64,000 nt of DNA from Xanthomonas indica (GTDB lineage: Bacteria > Pseudomonadota > Gammaproteobacteria > Xanthomonadales > Xanthomonadaceae): NCBI RefSeq assembly GCF_040529045.1, contig NZ_CP131914.1, positions 4,262,501-4,326,500 of the forward strand. The letters run 5' to 3'. Numbering within the stretch: the first letter of the stretch is position 1; each line of letters begins with the position of its first letter. A program made the translations under genes and the position numbers. This document shows positions 54,851 through 64,000 of this stretch, piece after piece. The notes below the pieces were generated by a model. That model searched no databases, was not told the origin of the DNA, and worked only from the letters and a program-made list of their open reading frames with translations.

Positions 54851-55869
54851 TGCCGCCTCCAGGGCCAGATGAAGGACAGCAACGCCAGGGCCAAGGCCGC
54901 GCCCAGCGGCCAGGCGTAGCGTTCGATCCGCGGCCGCACCGCCGGGCCGGCAGACCGTACCGGCTCGAGCCGATCCAGCTCGGCGTAGATCGAGGCCAGC
55001 TCGGCAGTGTCGCGGGCGCGGAAGAAGCGCCCACCGGTGTCCTGCGCGATCTTGCGCAGCGTGTCCTCGTCGACCTGATCGTCGCCGCCGCTCCCGGGGA
55101 TCGGCAGGCCGAACAGGGACATGCCGCCGTCGCCACCGAAGGCGATGGTATAGACGCGCACGTGTTCGGCCTTGGCCAGTTCGGCGGCCTTCAGCGGGTC
55201 GAGCACGCCGGCGGTGTTGACGCCGTCGGTGAGCACGATCAGCACGCGCTCGCCCTGCTTCTGCTCGCGCAGGCGCTTGACCGCCAGCGCGATCGCATCG
55301 CCCAGCGCGGTCTCGCGACCGGCCAGGCCGACCACGCTGTCGCGCAACTGGTCGCGCACCGTGGCCAGGTCCGCGGTCAGCGGAGTCAGCGCATACGCCT
55401 GCTGGCCGAACACCAGCAGGCCGATGCGGTCGCCGTCGCGGCGGTCGAGGAAATCGGCCAGCACCGCCTTGGCCGCGGTCAAACGATCGACCACACGCCC
55501 GCCCAGCGTCATGTCCGGCTCGCTCATGCTGCCGGACAGATCCACCGCCAGCATCAGTTGTCGGGCCTGCTGCGGCGGCGCGATGGGCTCGCCCAGTTGC
55601 AGCGGCCGCGCCGCCGCCGCGCACAGGCAGAACCAGGCCAGCCATGCCAGCCACACGCTGGCGCGCCACAGCCCACCGCGCACCGGGGCGGCGGCCACGG
55701 CCTGCAGGCGCTCGCCATAGGGCACGCGCAAGGCCGGCGCATTGCCGCGGCGTGCCGGCAGCAGCAGGTTGGCCAGCAAGGGCAGCGGCATCGCCAGCCA
55801 CATCCAGGGCCAGGCGAAGCCGGCCACCAGATCGCTGAGGCTCTGCCACGACGACGGCAACAGGCTCAT
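54847..55869 (-). CDS. batA: BatA-like VWA-domain membrane protein
   Basis: A 340-residue protein with N-terminal membrane helices and a von Willebrand A domain holding a complete MIDAS metal site (Asp110, Ser112, Ser114 in DLSGSMS; a downstream threonine in GRETALGDA; and Asp in LTDGVN), plus a C-terminal membrane helix. BatA proteins occur with MoxR ATPases and are thought to work as chaperone-like metal-dependent complexes in the envelope. Coupled by ATGA to DUF4381 and batB genes. Confidence 0.88.
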   Translation of the reverse strand: MSLLPSSWQSLSDLVAGFAWPWMWLAMPLPLLANLLLPARRGNAPALRVPYGERLQAVAAAPVRGGLWRASVWLAWLAWFCLCAAAARPLQLGEPIAPPQQARQLMLAVDLSGSMSEPDMTLGGRVVDRLTAAKAVLADFLDRRDGDRIGLLVFGQQAYALTPLTADLATVRDQLRDSVVGLAGRETALGDAIALAVKRLREQKQGERVLIVLTDGVNTAGVLDPLKAAELAKAEHVRVYTIAFGGDGGMSLFGLPIPGSGGDDQVDEDTLRKIAQDTGGRFFRARDTAELASIYAELDRLEPVRSAGPAVRPRIERYAWPLGAALALALLSFIWPWRRQ

Positions 55870-56333
55870 CGCCGTCCTCCACGTCGCGTCGCCATCAGCA
55901 CCAGGAACCGGCGCCGCGCCAGCGGCAGCAACGCCTGCACCTGTGCCGGGTCCACGCTGGGCCGATAACCGCCATCGAGCAGCACACGGCCCGGGCCGGC
56001 CGAGAACGCCTGGCGCTTGTCGCCCCCGTCCAGGAACCGCAGCCAGTCTTCGCCCTGCAATGTCGCCGCGGCGGGATCGCGACGTTGCGCCGCGCGCCGC
56101 AGCAACTCCGACACCGCGGCCACCTGCGCCGGCGGTTCACCCGCGCGCGTTGCCGCGTCGAACTGGCGCTGCCAGCGCTGCACGCGCTGGCGCCGGCGTA
56201 TCCACACGAACAGCACCGCGGCGATCGCCAGCAGCAGCACTGCCGCCAGCATCCACCAGCCCGGTGCGGGCGGCCACCAGGCTGGCGCCGGCGGCAGATG
56301 CACATCGCGCAGGGGCAGTTGCTGCGGACTCAT
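55866..56333 (-). CDS. DUF4381 family membrane protein
   Basis: A 155-residue protein with a Trp/Pro-rich N-terminus, one membrane helix (about 28-45) followed by basic residues, and a helical cytoplasmic part. The position between DUF58 and batA genes is the usual place of DUF4381 in Bat operons. Function unknown. Both ends overlap neighbours by ATGA. Confidence 0.82.
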   Translation of the reverse strand: MSPQQLPLRDVHLPPAPAWWPPAPGWWMLAAVLLLAIAAVLFVWIRRRQRVQRWQRQFDAATRAGEPPAQVAAVSELLRRAAQRRDPAAATLQGEDWLRFLDGGDKRQAFSAGPGRVLLDGGYRPSVDPAQVQALLPLARRRFLVLMATRRGGRR

Positions 56334-57268
56334 GCCATCGCCCCCTGCGACACCGGCAGCAACCACGATTCGCTGGGCGCGTCGCTCAGCAGCACCCGCA
56401 CCTGCACGCCACGGCCCGGCAGTTCCGCAGCCAGGGTTTCCAGCGGCTGCACGAACTGCGCGCGCCAGCGCTGCTGCGCGGTGCTCGCCAGCAGATCCAC
56501 TTCCACGCGGCGGCCGCCGGCCCAGAACGGCAGGGCTGCGCGCGGCGGCTGCACTTCCAGCGGATCGGCGAGCAGCAACAACTCGACGTCGTTGTGCAGC
56601 GCCAGTCCGGCCCAGCGCGCGGCGGGTACCGCCTGGGCGCTGGCCGGATCGGCCAGCACGGTCAGGCGCGATCCTGGGCGCAGCAACTTGGCCGCGTGAT
56701 CCAGGGCCATGCCCAGGCCGGCGTCATCCTGCGGCGGCTGCGCATACCAGCGCGCCAGCGCATCGAGCACACGCAGCACCCCGCGCGGTCCGGAGGCGGG
56801 CGGCACCGGCGCTTCGCTGCGGCTGCCGCGCAGGGCGGCCAGGCGATCGCCCTGGCGCTGCGCCGCCCATGCGGCCACTGCCCCGGCACGCGCCGCCTGC
56901 ACCGACTTGAAGCGGACGCGCGTACCGAAATAGAGCGACGGCGCGGTATCGGCCACGATCAGGCTGAGCCGCTCGCGCTCGGCCTGGAACAATTTGGTGT
57001 GGGTACGGCCGCTGCGCGCGGTCAGCCGCCAGTCGATGTGGCGGACGTCGTCGCCCACCACGTATTCGCGCGATTCGGCGTACTCCATGCCACGCCCGCG
57101 CATCGGCGACGGCGCGGCGCCGCTGAGGCCGTGACGGCCGCGGCGCGGCGCTGGCACCCGCGCGACGGCCGCGCGCAGCGCCACCAGTTCGGTCAGGCTG
57201 GGGCGGACGCCCGCCTCGGCCGGCGCGGCGGCCTGCGGTATGCCCGGCGCGGTCGGCTGCGGTGCCAT
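56330..57268 (-). CDS. DUF58 family protein
   Basis: A 312-residue soluble protein of the DUF58 family, carrying GDDVRHIDWR, the family signature, in a VWA-like fold. It is the usual partner of MoxR ATPases, likely handling substrates or metal centres; the mechanism is not settled. The next gene overlaps by ATGA. The gap to moxR is 67 bp. Confidence 0.87.
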   Translation of the reverse strand: MAPQPTAPGIPQAAAPAEAGVRPSLTELVALRAAVARVPAPRRGRHGLSGAAPSPMRGRGMEYAESREYVVGDDVRHIDWRLTARSGRTHTKLFQAERERLSLIVADTAPSLYFGTRVRFKSVQAARAGAVAAWAAQRQGDRLAALRGSRSEAPVPPASGPRGVLRVLDALARWYAQPPQDDAGLGMALDHAAKLLRPGSRLTVLADPASAQAVPAARWAGLALHNDVELLLLADPLEVQPPRAALPFWAGGRRVEVDLLASTAQQRWRAQFVQPLETLAAELPGRGVQVRVLLSDAPSESWLLPVSQGAMA

Positions 57269-57335
57269 CGTCGTTACTCCGTGCGAAGGCGGACGACCGT
57301 CAGCCCTGCATCAGGGCGGGCGCACCTGCACCCGG

Positions 57336-58355
57336 TCACGGCGGCGGCACCTTGTCCAGCAGCGCGGCGACCAGGCGATCGCCGTCCCAGCCTTCGGCGG
57401 TGGCCTCGTAGCTGGGCAACACGCGGTGGCGCAGCACGTCGGCGGCGACCGCGCGCACATCGTCGGGCGTGACGAAATCGCGTCCGGCCAGCCAGGCCCG
57501 GGCGCGCGCGCAACGCTCCAGCGCGATCGAGCCGCGCGGACTCGCGCCCCAGGCGATGCGCCGCGCCAACGCGGCGTCGTAACCGCTGGCGTCGCGCGAG
57601 GCCAGCACCAGTTCGATCAAATAACGCTCCAGCGGCGGCGCCATGTGCAGCGCCAGCACCGCACGGCGTGCGGCGAACACATCTTCCAGCGGCATGCGCG
57701 ACGGCGGCGCCTCCCCCGCCTCCAGCGTCTCGCGCGCGCGCTCGCGCGCCAAGCGCAGGATCTCCGCTTCCGCCGCTGCTTCCGGATAACCGATCCGCAC
57801 ATGCATCAGGAAGCGGTCCAACTGCGCCTCCGGCAACGGGAAGGTCCCTTCCTGCTCGATCGGGTTCTGCGTCGCCATGACCAGGAACAGCTTCGGCAGC
57901 GCATAGGTATGCCGGCCGACGGTGACCTGGCGCTCGCCCATCGCTTCGAGCAGCGCCGATTGCACTTTGGCTGGCGCTCGGTTGATCTCGTCGGCAAGCA
58001 GGATCGGATGGAAGATCGGCCCGGGCAGGAACTCGAAGCGGCTTTCCTGCGGACGCCACACCTCGGTACCGGTGAGGTCGGCCGGGAGCAGGTCCGGCGT
58101 GAACTGCACGCGGGCGAAGTCCGCTTCCAGGCGCGAGGCCAGGGCGCGAATCGCCGTGGTCTTGGCCAGACCGGGCGCGCCTTCGACCAATAGATGGCCG
58201 TCGGCGAGCAGCGCGATCAGCAAGCGTTCCACCAGCGCCGATTGGCCGACGATGGTCTGGGACAGGCCGTCGCGCAGGGCGACGAACGCGGCGTGCAGGC
58301 GCTGCTGCTCGGGCGCGGCCGGCGGGGAATCGAGGGGCGAGGAGGACGTGTTCAT
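57336..58355 (-). CDS. moxR: MoxR-family AAA+ ATPase
   Basis: A 339-residue AAA+ ATPase with Walker A GAPGLAKTT, Walker B ILLADEINRAPAK and sensor/arginine-finger motifs including QNPIEQEGTFPLPEAQLDRF. MoxR ATPases act as chaperones that activate metal or enzyme complexes with VWA partners; the downstream DUF58 and BatA proteins are such partners. Chosen start ATG at 58355; a GTG at 58376 would add seven residues. Confidence 0.92.
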   Translation of the reverse strand: MNTSSSPLDSPPAAPEQQRLHAAFVALRDGLSQTIVGQSALVERLLIALLADGHLLVEGAPGLAKTTAIRALASRLEADFARVQFTPDLLPADLTGTEVWRPQESRFEFLPGPIFHPILLADEINRAPAKVQSALLEAMGERQVTVGRHTYALPKLFLVMATQNPIEQEGTFPLPEAQLDRFLMHVRIGYPEAAAEAEILRLARERARETLEAGEAPPSRMPLEDVFAARRAVLALHMAPPLERYLIELVLASRDASGYDAALARRIAWGASPRGSIALERCARARAWLAGRDFVTPDDVRAVAADVLRHRVLPSYEATAEGWDGDRLVAALLDKVPPP

Positions 58356-58453
58356 TTGCGCAGTCTGACCGATCACCGGTGAAAATGGTTCCGCGCGCCG
58401 CCGCCGCCGCGTGCTGTGAATTCAGGATTTCCTCATCCATGCGGCGTAAACGA

Positions 58454-58483
58454 CGACGGGAGAGGCCTGCGCCTCTCCCGTCG
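58454..58483 (-). terminator. Terminator of the pil operon
   Basis: A 13-bp GC-rich stem (58454-58466/58471-58483) with a 4-nt loop, 24 bp after the pilQ stop. It probably ends the pil transcript and insulates moxR. Confidence 0.75.
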
Positions 58484-58507
58484 GAGGATCCCGCCTGTCC
58501 GCACCGG

Positions 58508-60415
58508 TCATCCGGCGCGCTTGGCCACGCGCATCACCTTCGGGGTCACGAAGATCAGCAGTTCGGCCTTGCTCTTGCTGCGGCCGCGTTGCTTGAACAG
58601 ATTGCCCAGGAACGGGATGTCGCCCAGGAACGGCACCTTGGAGACGCTGCTGCGATCGGTGAACTCGTACACGCCGCCGATCACCACGGTCTGCCCGTCG
58701 TCGACCAGCACCGCGGTGTTGATTTCACGGCGATTGATTTCCGGCACCGTGCCGTAGTTCTGCAGGGTGACGTAGCGTTCCACCTCGTCCTTCTTGACGT
58801 TCATGTTCAAGAAGATGCGGTTGTCGTCGGTGATGGTCGGGGTCACCTTCAGTTCCAGCAGCACTTCCTTGAACTGCACGTTCGGCGTGGCAGCAGTGCC
58901 GCCGGTACCACCGGTGATGGTGACGTAGCCGATTTCCTTACCCTGTTTGATCACCGCCTCGCGCTGATTGGAGGTCACGATGCGCGGGTTGGAGATCACT
59001 TCGCCACGTCCCTCTTCCTGCAACGCCGACAGTTCCATATCCAGCGAAAAATTGGCACCCAGCAAAGTATAAGCAATGGAGCCGGGGGTTCCATTGGTGA
59101 AGGTACCGGCAGGCATATTGAAGTTCAGCCCGCTGGGAATGTTGTGCACGCTGTCGTTGATGATCGAGGTGTTGTTGGCCAGGTTGCCGCTGACCACGCC
59201 GGTATTGCCGCCGTACTGCCGGCGGCCGGCCACACCGAAACGTGCACCCAGGTCGCGGGCGAAAGTATCGGTGGCGATGACGATACGACCCTCGATCAGC
59301 ACCTGGTCGACCGGCCGATCGATCACGTTGATCAGTTCGCGCATCTGCGCGACCTTCTTCGGGATGTCGCTGATCATCAGCGTGTTGGTGCGCTCGTCGG
59401 CGACGAGCCGCCCGCGTGGCGACAGGAAGCCGTTGTCGTTCTGACTACCACCACCGTTGCCACCACCGCCACCACCGCCGCCACCACCGATGCCCTTGGC
59501 CTCGGTCAGCGCCTTGAAGATCGCCGTGGCGCTGTGATAGTTGATCTGCACGTAGTCGGTGATCAGGTCCTCGCGGTTCTCGATCGCGATGCGCGCGTCT
59601 TCCTTGTCCTGTTCGAACTTGGCCAGTTCCTGCTGCGGCGCGACCCAGATCACCTTGCCGTCGCGGCGCTTGTCCAGGCCCTTGGCGCGCAGCACGATGT
59701 CCAGCGCCTGGTCCCACGGCACGTTGACCAGGCGCAGGGTGACGCTGCCCTGCACGGTGTCGGACGCGACGATGTTGAGATTGGATTCCTCGGCGATCAG
59801 CTGCAGCACCGTGCGCACCGGCACGTCCTGGAAGTTGAAGGTCACCGGCTTGCCGCTGTAGCCGCGCTCGGCCACCTGCGCGGCGGCCTGGCTGACCGTG
59901 GCCGCGGTGACCGCGCCGACGGCCGGCGCAGCGGCGCGCGGGGTGATCTCGACCACGTACTCGTTGCCCGACTGGTAGGCCAGCGACTCGAACGGGCCGT
60001 TGGTGCTCAGCGTCAGCTGCGCGCCGCCCGCATAGGGCTTGGCATCGATGCGCTGCACCGGGGTGGCGAAGTCGGTGACGTTGAGCGGCCGCTGCAGCTC
60101 CGGCGGCAGCATGGCATTGCCGACGTCGACCACCACGTTGTTGCCCTGCGTGCGCAGGTCCGGGCTGGCGCCGGCGCCGTTGAAGGACAGGATCAGCCGC
60201 CCCGCACCGCCATCGCCGCGCTTGAAGTCGACCTTCGACACGGTGAGCTTGGCCGGCGTCGCCGCCGCCGCGGCAGGCGTGGCCGCAGGCGCAGTGGCCG
60301 GCGCCGCGCTGGCGACGACCGCGTTCCCGAGCATCGCCGCCAACCCCAACGCGCATAGCCGCATCGTCGCGTGGCGCCGGATGGGGCGCAGGCTCAGGGC
60401 TTTGGAAAAAGTCAT
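58508..60415 (-). CDS. pilQ: Type IV pilus outer-membrane secretin PilQ
   Basis: A 635-residue secretin: signal peptide (about 20-35), an AMIN domain (about 45-140), STN/secretin N domains, a glycine-rich linker around residue 320 and the secretin core with VPFLGDIPFLGNLF and LLIFVTPKVM. It forms the pilus gate in the outer membrane. Start at 60415 is chosen because GGGGA lies 8 nt upstream; an overlapping ATG at 60439 gives nine extra residues and an ATGA with the pilP stop. Confidence 0.95.
   Translation of the reverse strand: MTFSKALSLRPIRRHATMRLCALGLAAMLGNAVVASAAPATAPAATPAAAAATPAKLTVSKVDFKRGDGGAGRLILSFNGAGASPDLRTQGNNVVVDVGNAMLPPELQRPLNVTDFATPVQRIDAKPYAGGAQLTLSTNGPFESLAYQSGNEYVVEITPRAAAPAVGAVTAATVSQAAAQVAERGYSGKPVTFNFQDVPVRTVLQLIAEESNLNIVASDTVQGSVTLRLVNVPWDQALDIVLRAKGLDKRRDGKVIWVAPQQELAKFEQDKEDARIAIENREDLITDYVQINYHSATAIFKALTEAKGIGGGGGGGGGGNGGGSQNDNGFLSPRGRLVADERTNTLMISDIPKKVAQMRELINVIDRPVDQVLIEGRIVIATDTFARDLGARFGVAGRRQYGGNTGVVSGNLANNTSIINDSVHNIPSGLNFNMPAGTFTNGTPGSIAYTLLGANFSLDMELSALQEEGRGEVISNPRIVTSNQREAVIKQGKEIGYVTITGGTGGTAATPNVQFKEVLLELKVTPTITDDNRIFLNMNVKKDEVERYVTLQNYGTVPEINRREINTAVLVDDGQTVVIGGVYEFTDRSSVSKVPFLGDIPFLGNLFKQRGRSKSKAELLIFVTPKVMRVAKRAG
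59443..59488 (-). repeat. Poly-glycine codon tract in pilQ
   Basis: A (CCA/CCG) run on the plus strand encodes ten consecutive glycines plus more, between the N-terminal and core secretin domains. A flexible linker whose length may vary. Confidence 0.75.
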
Positions 60416-60435
60416 CGTGCTATCCCCATAATCAA

Positions 60436-60972
60436 TCATTGATCGTCCAGCGCGACGGAGGCGGGACGTTCCAACCAGCCGCCGGCGCCATCCGGCACCA
60501 GTTCAATCAAATCGATGCGATCCTCGTGCACCCCGGTCACGCGGCCATCGCTCTGCCCCATGTACACGCCGGGACGCACGCGGTAGGTCACCTTGTCCGG
60601 CGCCATCACCAGCGCGACCTGGCCCGCGCCACTCCCCAGCGTGCCGACCATGTTGAGGCTGTCCAGCGGGAACTGCTCCAGCGGCTCCTTGCGGCGGTTC
60701 GGGTCCGGGCGCAGGCCGCTGCTGCCGTCGGGGCTGGCCCAGGCGTCGCTGAACGGATCGCGCAGGCCCTGCGCCGCATACTCGAAGGTTTCGAACTGCT
60801 GCATCACCGGCAGCGGCTCCAGCGGCTGCGCCGGCCGCGCGCGCACTTCCTTCACCCAGTTCTCCAGGTTCGGCGCATCGCCAGGCGTGCTGGTGATGCT
60901 GCGGCCGCACGCGCCGAGCGCGAGCGCCAGCGCGCCCGCGGCGAGCATCCTGACAATCCGCTGCCGACTCAT
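60436..60972 (-). CDS. pilP: Type IV pilus lipoprotein PilP
   Basis: A 178-residue lipoprotein (lipobox LGAC, Cys22) that links the PilN/PilO inner-membrane complex to PilQ. The beta-domain has RDPFSDAW and VTYRVRPGVYMG, as in other PilP. It overlaps pilO by ATGA and pilQ upstream ATG by ATGA. Confidence 0.93.
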   Translation of the reverse strand: MSRQRIVRMLAAGALALALGACGRSITSTPGDAPNLENWVKEVRARPAQPLEPLPVMQQFETFEYAAQGLRDPFSDAWASPDGSSGLRPDPNRRKEPLEQFPLDSLNMVGTLGSGAGQVALVMAPDKVTYRVRPGVYMGQSDGRVTGVHEDRIDLIELVPDGAGGWLERPASVALDDQ

Positions 60973-61634
60973 GCGCCACCGCCTTGCTTGCCCGCCTTCT
61001 TCGCGGCCTGCTCCTGTTCTTCCATTTCCTTGTCGTCCAGGTAGCGATAGGTCTTGACCGTCCCGGACAGTTCCAGCTCGCCGCGCGCGGTGATGCCGTT
61101 GCTCTTGTCGCGCGGCTTCAGGTTGATGTCGTGCATGGTCAGGATCACCACCCGCGGCAGCGACGCCACGCCGCTGACGAAGGCACCGAACTGGTGGTAG
61201 CTGCCGACCATGCGCAAGGCGATCGGCTTCTCCGCGTAGAACTCCTTCGGCGATTCCGGACCCGGCTGGAACAACTCGTTGGTCAGGCCGCTGGACAGCG
61301 CGGTCTGCGAGATGTCGATGATCAGGTCGGGCATCTCGGTCTTGCTCGGCAGCTGCCGCAGCATCTGCTGCAGCACCTGCTCCATCTGCACCAACTGCTG
61401 CTTGAGCGGCTGCAGGTTCACCGCGCGGCTCTGTTCCTTCTCGAAGGTGGCGCGCAGCTCGGTTTCCTTCTGTTCCAGCCCTTCCAGCTCGTCGCTCTTG
61501 CTGCTGATCAGCAGGAACCACGACATGGCCAGGATGAACAGCGTCACCAGCACGCAGAACACGATCTTGGCCTGCTGCGGCCAGTTGCCGATGTTGTTGA
61601 AATCCAGCTCTTTGATGTTGAATTTCTTGCTCAT
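60969..61634 (-). CDS. pilO: Type IV pilus alignment protein PilO
   Basis: A 221-residue bitopic protein: one membrane helix (about 21-43), a coiled coil (KETELRATFEKEQSR) and a ferredoxin-like domain. Pairs with PilN in the alignment complex. It overlaps pilN and pilP genes by ATGA. Confidence 0.94.
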   Translation of the reverse strand: MSKKFNIKELDFNNIGNWPQQAKIVFCVLVTLFILAMSWFLLISSKSDELEGLEQKETELRATFEKEQSRAVNLQPLKQQLVQMEQVLQQMLRQLPSKTEMPDLIIDISQTALSSGLTNELFQPGPESPKEFYAEKPIALRMVGSYHQFGAFVSGVASLPRVVILTMHDINLKPRDKSNGITARGELELSGTVKTYRYLDDKEMEEQEQAAKKAGKQGGGA

Positions 61635-62421
61635 GACGCCGGTCCCTGTTGCGCTGGCGTGGCGGCGGGCGTCGGCGCGGCGGCCGGTGCCGGTGCGGCG
61701 GAACTGCCCGCGGCAGGTGCAGGCGCCGGCGCACCCGGCGTCTGCGCGGGCGGCGTGCCAGGCGCGCCACCCGCGGGCGCGGCGCCTGGGGTCGCGGGCG
61801 CGGCGGAGCCGGCCGGCACGGTCGCGTCGGCCGCCGGGTCGGTGCTCTCACCCGGCACCGGCAGCTTGACCCGCAGCGTGAACACGTACGGCAGCGCCTT
61901 GGTGTCGACGATCGGCCCCTTGGCGTCCTTCTCCTGGGCCTTGGCCTCGATCACGGTCAGTTCCGGATTGGTCATCCAGCCAGAGCCTTCGAGGTTGCGC
62001 ATGTAGGTACTGACCCGCGCGTTGGACTGCGAGCGGCCTTCCAGGGTCAGCATGTCGCCTTCCTGCTTCACCGAGGTCAGCACCACGCCATCGGGAATGG
62101 TCCGCACCAGCGAGTCGAACAGATGCACCATCTGCGAGCGCTTGGCCTGCAGTTCCTCGATGACCTGCTTGCGCGCCAGCAGCCGGCGCTTCTTCTCGTC
62201 GAGGGTGTCGATTTCCTTGTTCTGCGCCTGGACCTTCTCGATCTCGGTCTGCAGATAGGCGTTGCGTTCGTTCTGGCCGCTGATCTGCAGGTCGTAGTAG
62301 AACCAGATCAGCCCCGCCAGCAGCACCCCGGCGAATGCGGCCAGGCCAAGCATCGAATAGAACTCGCGTTCGCGCTGCTTGCGCCGTTCCGCCCGCCAGG
62401 GCAGCAGATTGATCTTCGCCA

Positions 62422-62422
<1 letters not shown>
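61631..62422 (-). CDS. pilN: Type IV pilus assembly protein PilN, with Pro/Ala-rich tail
   Basis: A 263-residue protein. The N-terminus INLLPWR (4-10) is the known PilM-binding motif; a membrane helix (about 23-43), coiled coil and ferredoxin-like domain follow (about to 190). Residues 191-263 are a low-complexity Pro/Ala/Gly tail not found in short family members (usual length about 180-210). Starts one base inside the pilM stop (TGATG). Confidence 0.9.
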
Positions 62423-63585
<1,163 letters not shown>

Positions 63586-63698
63586 TCACGGCATGACCTG
63601 CGGCAGCAAACCCGTCGCATCCCCGGAACCGGCCCCAGCCGTTCCCCGGCGTACTCTATACTCTGCGCCCAAGAAATCTGCAATCGGAATCTCTCGCG

Positions 63699-64000
63699 AT
63701 GCCCCGTTTTCGTCGTTGGCTGCGCTGGGCGCTGGTCACGTTCGTCCTCCTTGGCCTGGTCGGCGCCGCCGTGGCAGGCGGGCTGTACTACGTCGTTTCC
63801 TCCAAGCTCCCGGACGTGCAGACCCTGCGCAAGGTCGAACTGCAGGAGCCCATGTACGTCTATTCCAGCGACGGCAAGCTGATGGCGCTGTTCGGCGAGA
63901 CCCGGCGCTACCCCATCACCATGAAGGACGTGCCGGAGCGGCTGAAGCAGGCCTTCCTGGCCACCGAGGACGCCCGTTTCTACGAGCACGGCGGCGTCGA
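63699..64000 (+). CDS. mrcA: Penicillin-binding protein 1A, 5' end
   Basis: Only the first 100 codons are visible; the gene runs off the right edge. A short cytoplasmic basic segment (PRFRRWLRW), one membrane helix (about 10-32), then the start of the glycosyltransferase-51 domain with [14 protein letters not shown] and the catalytic-glutamate motif [12 protein letters not shown]. It makes and cross-links peptidoglycan. Divergent from pilM, the usual order in gammaproteobacteria. Confidence 0.93.
   Translation, partial: MPRFRRWLRWALVTFVLLGLVGAAVAGGLYYVVSSKLPDVQTLRKVELQEPMYVYSSDGKLMALFGETRRYPITMKDVPERLKQAFLATEDARFYEHGGV

Overview
The window is a high-GC gammaproteobacterial chromosome segment, most likely Xanthomonas or a close Xanthomonadaceae relative. 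The case rests on the pilMNOPQ/PBP1A junction, the eukaryotic-type class I aldolase, the BigR-type persulfide operon, DUF2339/DUF3999, a MoxR-Bat operon, and the short REP-like and GGGATTG repeats between genes. No phage, transposase, CRISPR array, rRNA or tRNA gene was seen. Most genes look like chromosomal backbone; the clearest compositional outlier is one secreted protein of unknown function (49822-50811).

Layout. 1-2320: 3' end of a large repetitive (GLUG + MBG) exoprotein. 2505-5328: divergent 7TMR-DISM histidine kinase and response regulator. 5483-11645: fructose-bisphosphate aldolase, an HD-GYP protein, pyruvate kinase, and a HAD phosphatase translationally coupled to phosphoglycerate kinase. 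11855-15951: DUF3999/DUF2339 membrane pair. 16207-18032: a soluble MCP-tip/cache protein and a BamE-like secreted protein. 18174-22784: gapA, two OmpW-family porins (the first behind a perfect FNR-type box), an S1/P1 nuclease, and a thioredoxin 2/OsmC pair. 22864-28953: RND efflux pair divergent from a rhodanese/BigR/persulfide-dioxygenase operon. 29064-31812: modABC and a flavin reductase. 31858-34257: BlaI/M56/TonB-like lipoprotein operon with two visible operators. 34532-40706: acetyl-CoA hydrolase family protein, PI-PLC-like enzyme and TonB-dependent receptor. 40963-45574: four-gene DUF3348/DUF802/OmpA/DUF2894 operon whose middle pair resembles a MotAB/ZorAB-type ion-driven motor. 45757-49293: transketolase and a dicarboxylate symporter, separated by a nested palindromic intergenic element. 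49822-50811: unknown secreted protein. 51174-58355: moxR-DUF58-DUF4381-batA-batBC-batD. 58508-63480: pilMNOPQ, divergent from the start of a PBP1A gene at the right edge.

How the genes work together. Five central-carbon enzymes (FbaB, Pyk, Pgk, GapA, Tkt) lie on the minus strand, interspersed with unrelated genes. Many operons are tightly packed with 4-bp ATGA or GTGA overlaps, implying translational coupling (the Bat, Pil, OsmC/Trx, M56, DUF2339 and gph/pgk sets). The most interesting candidate system is the 40963-45574 operon: a MotA/TolQ-like protein with a very long coiled-coil tail, an OmpA/MotB-like partner with a membrane aspartate, and two flanking soluble DUF proteins. This is the architecture of the Zorya defence motor, but without recognised Zorya effectors. 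Functions are inferred from motifs only; no database search was run.
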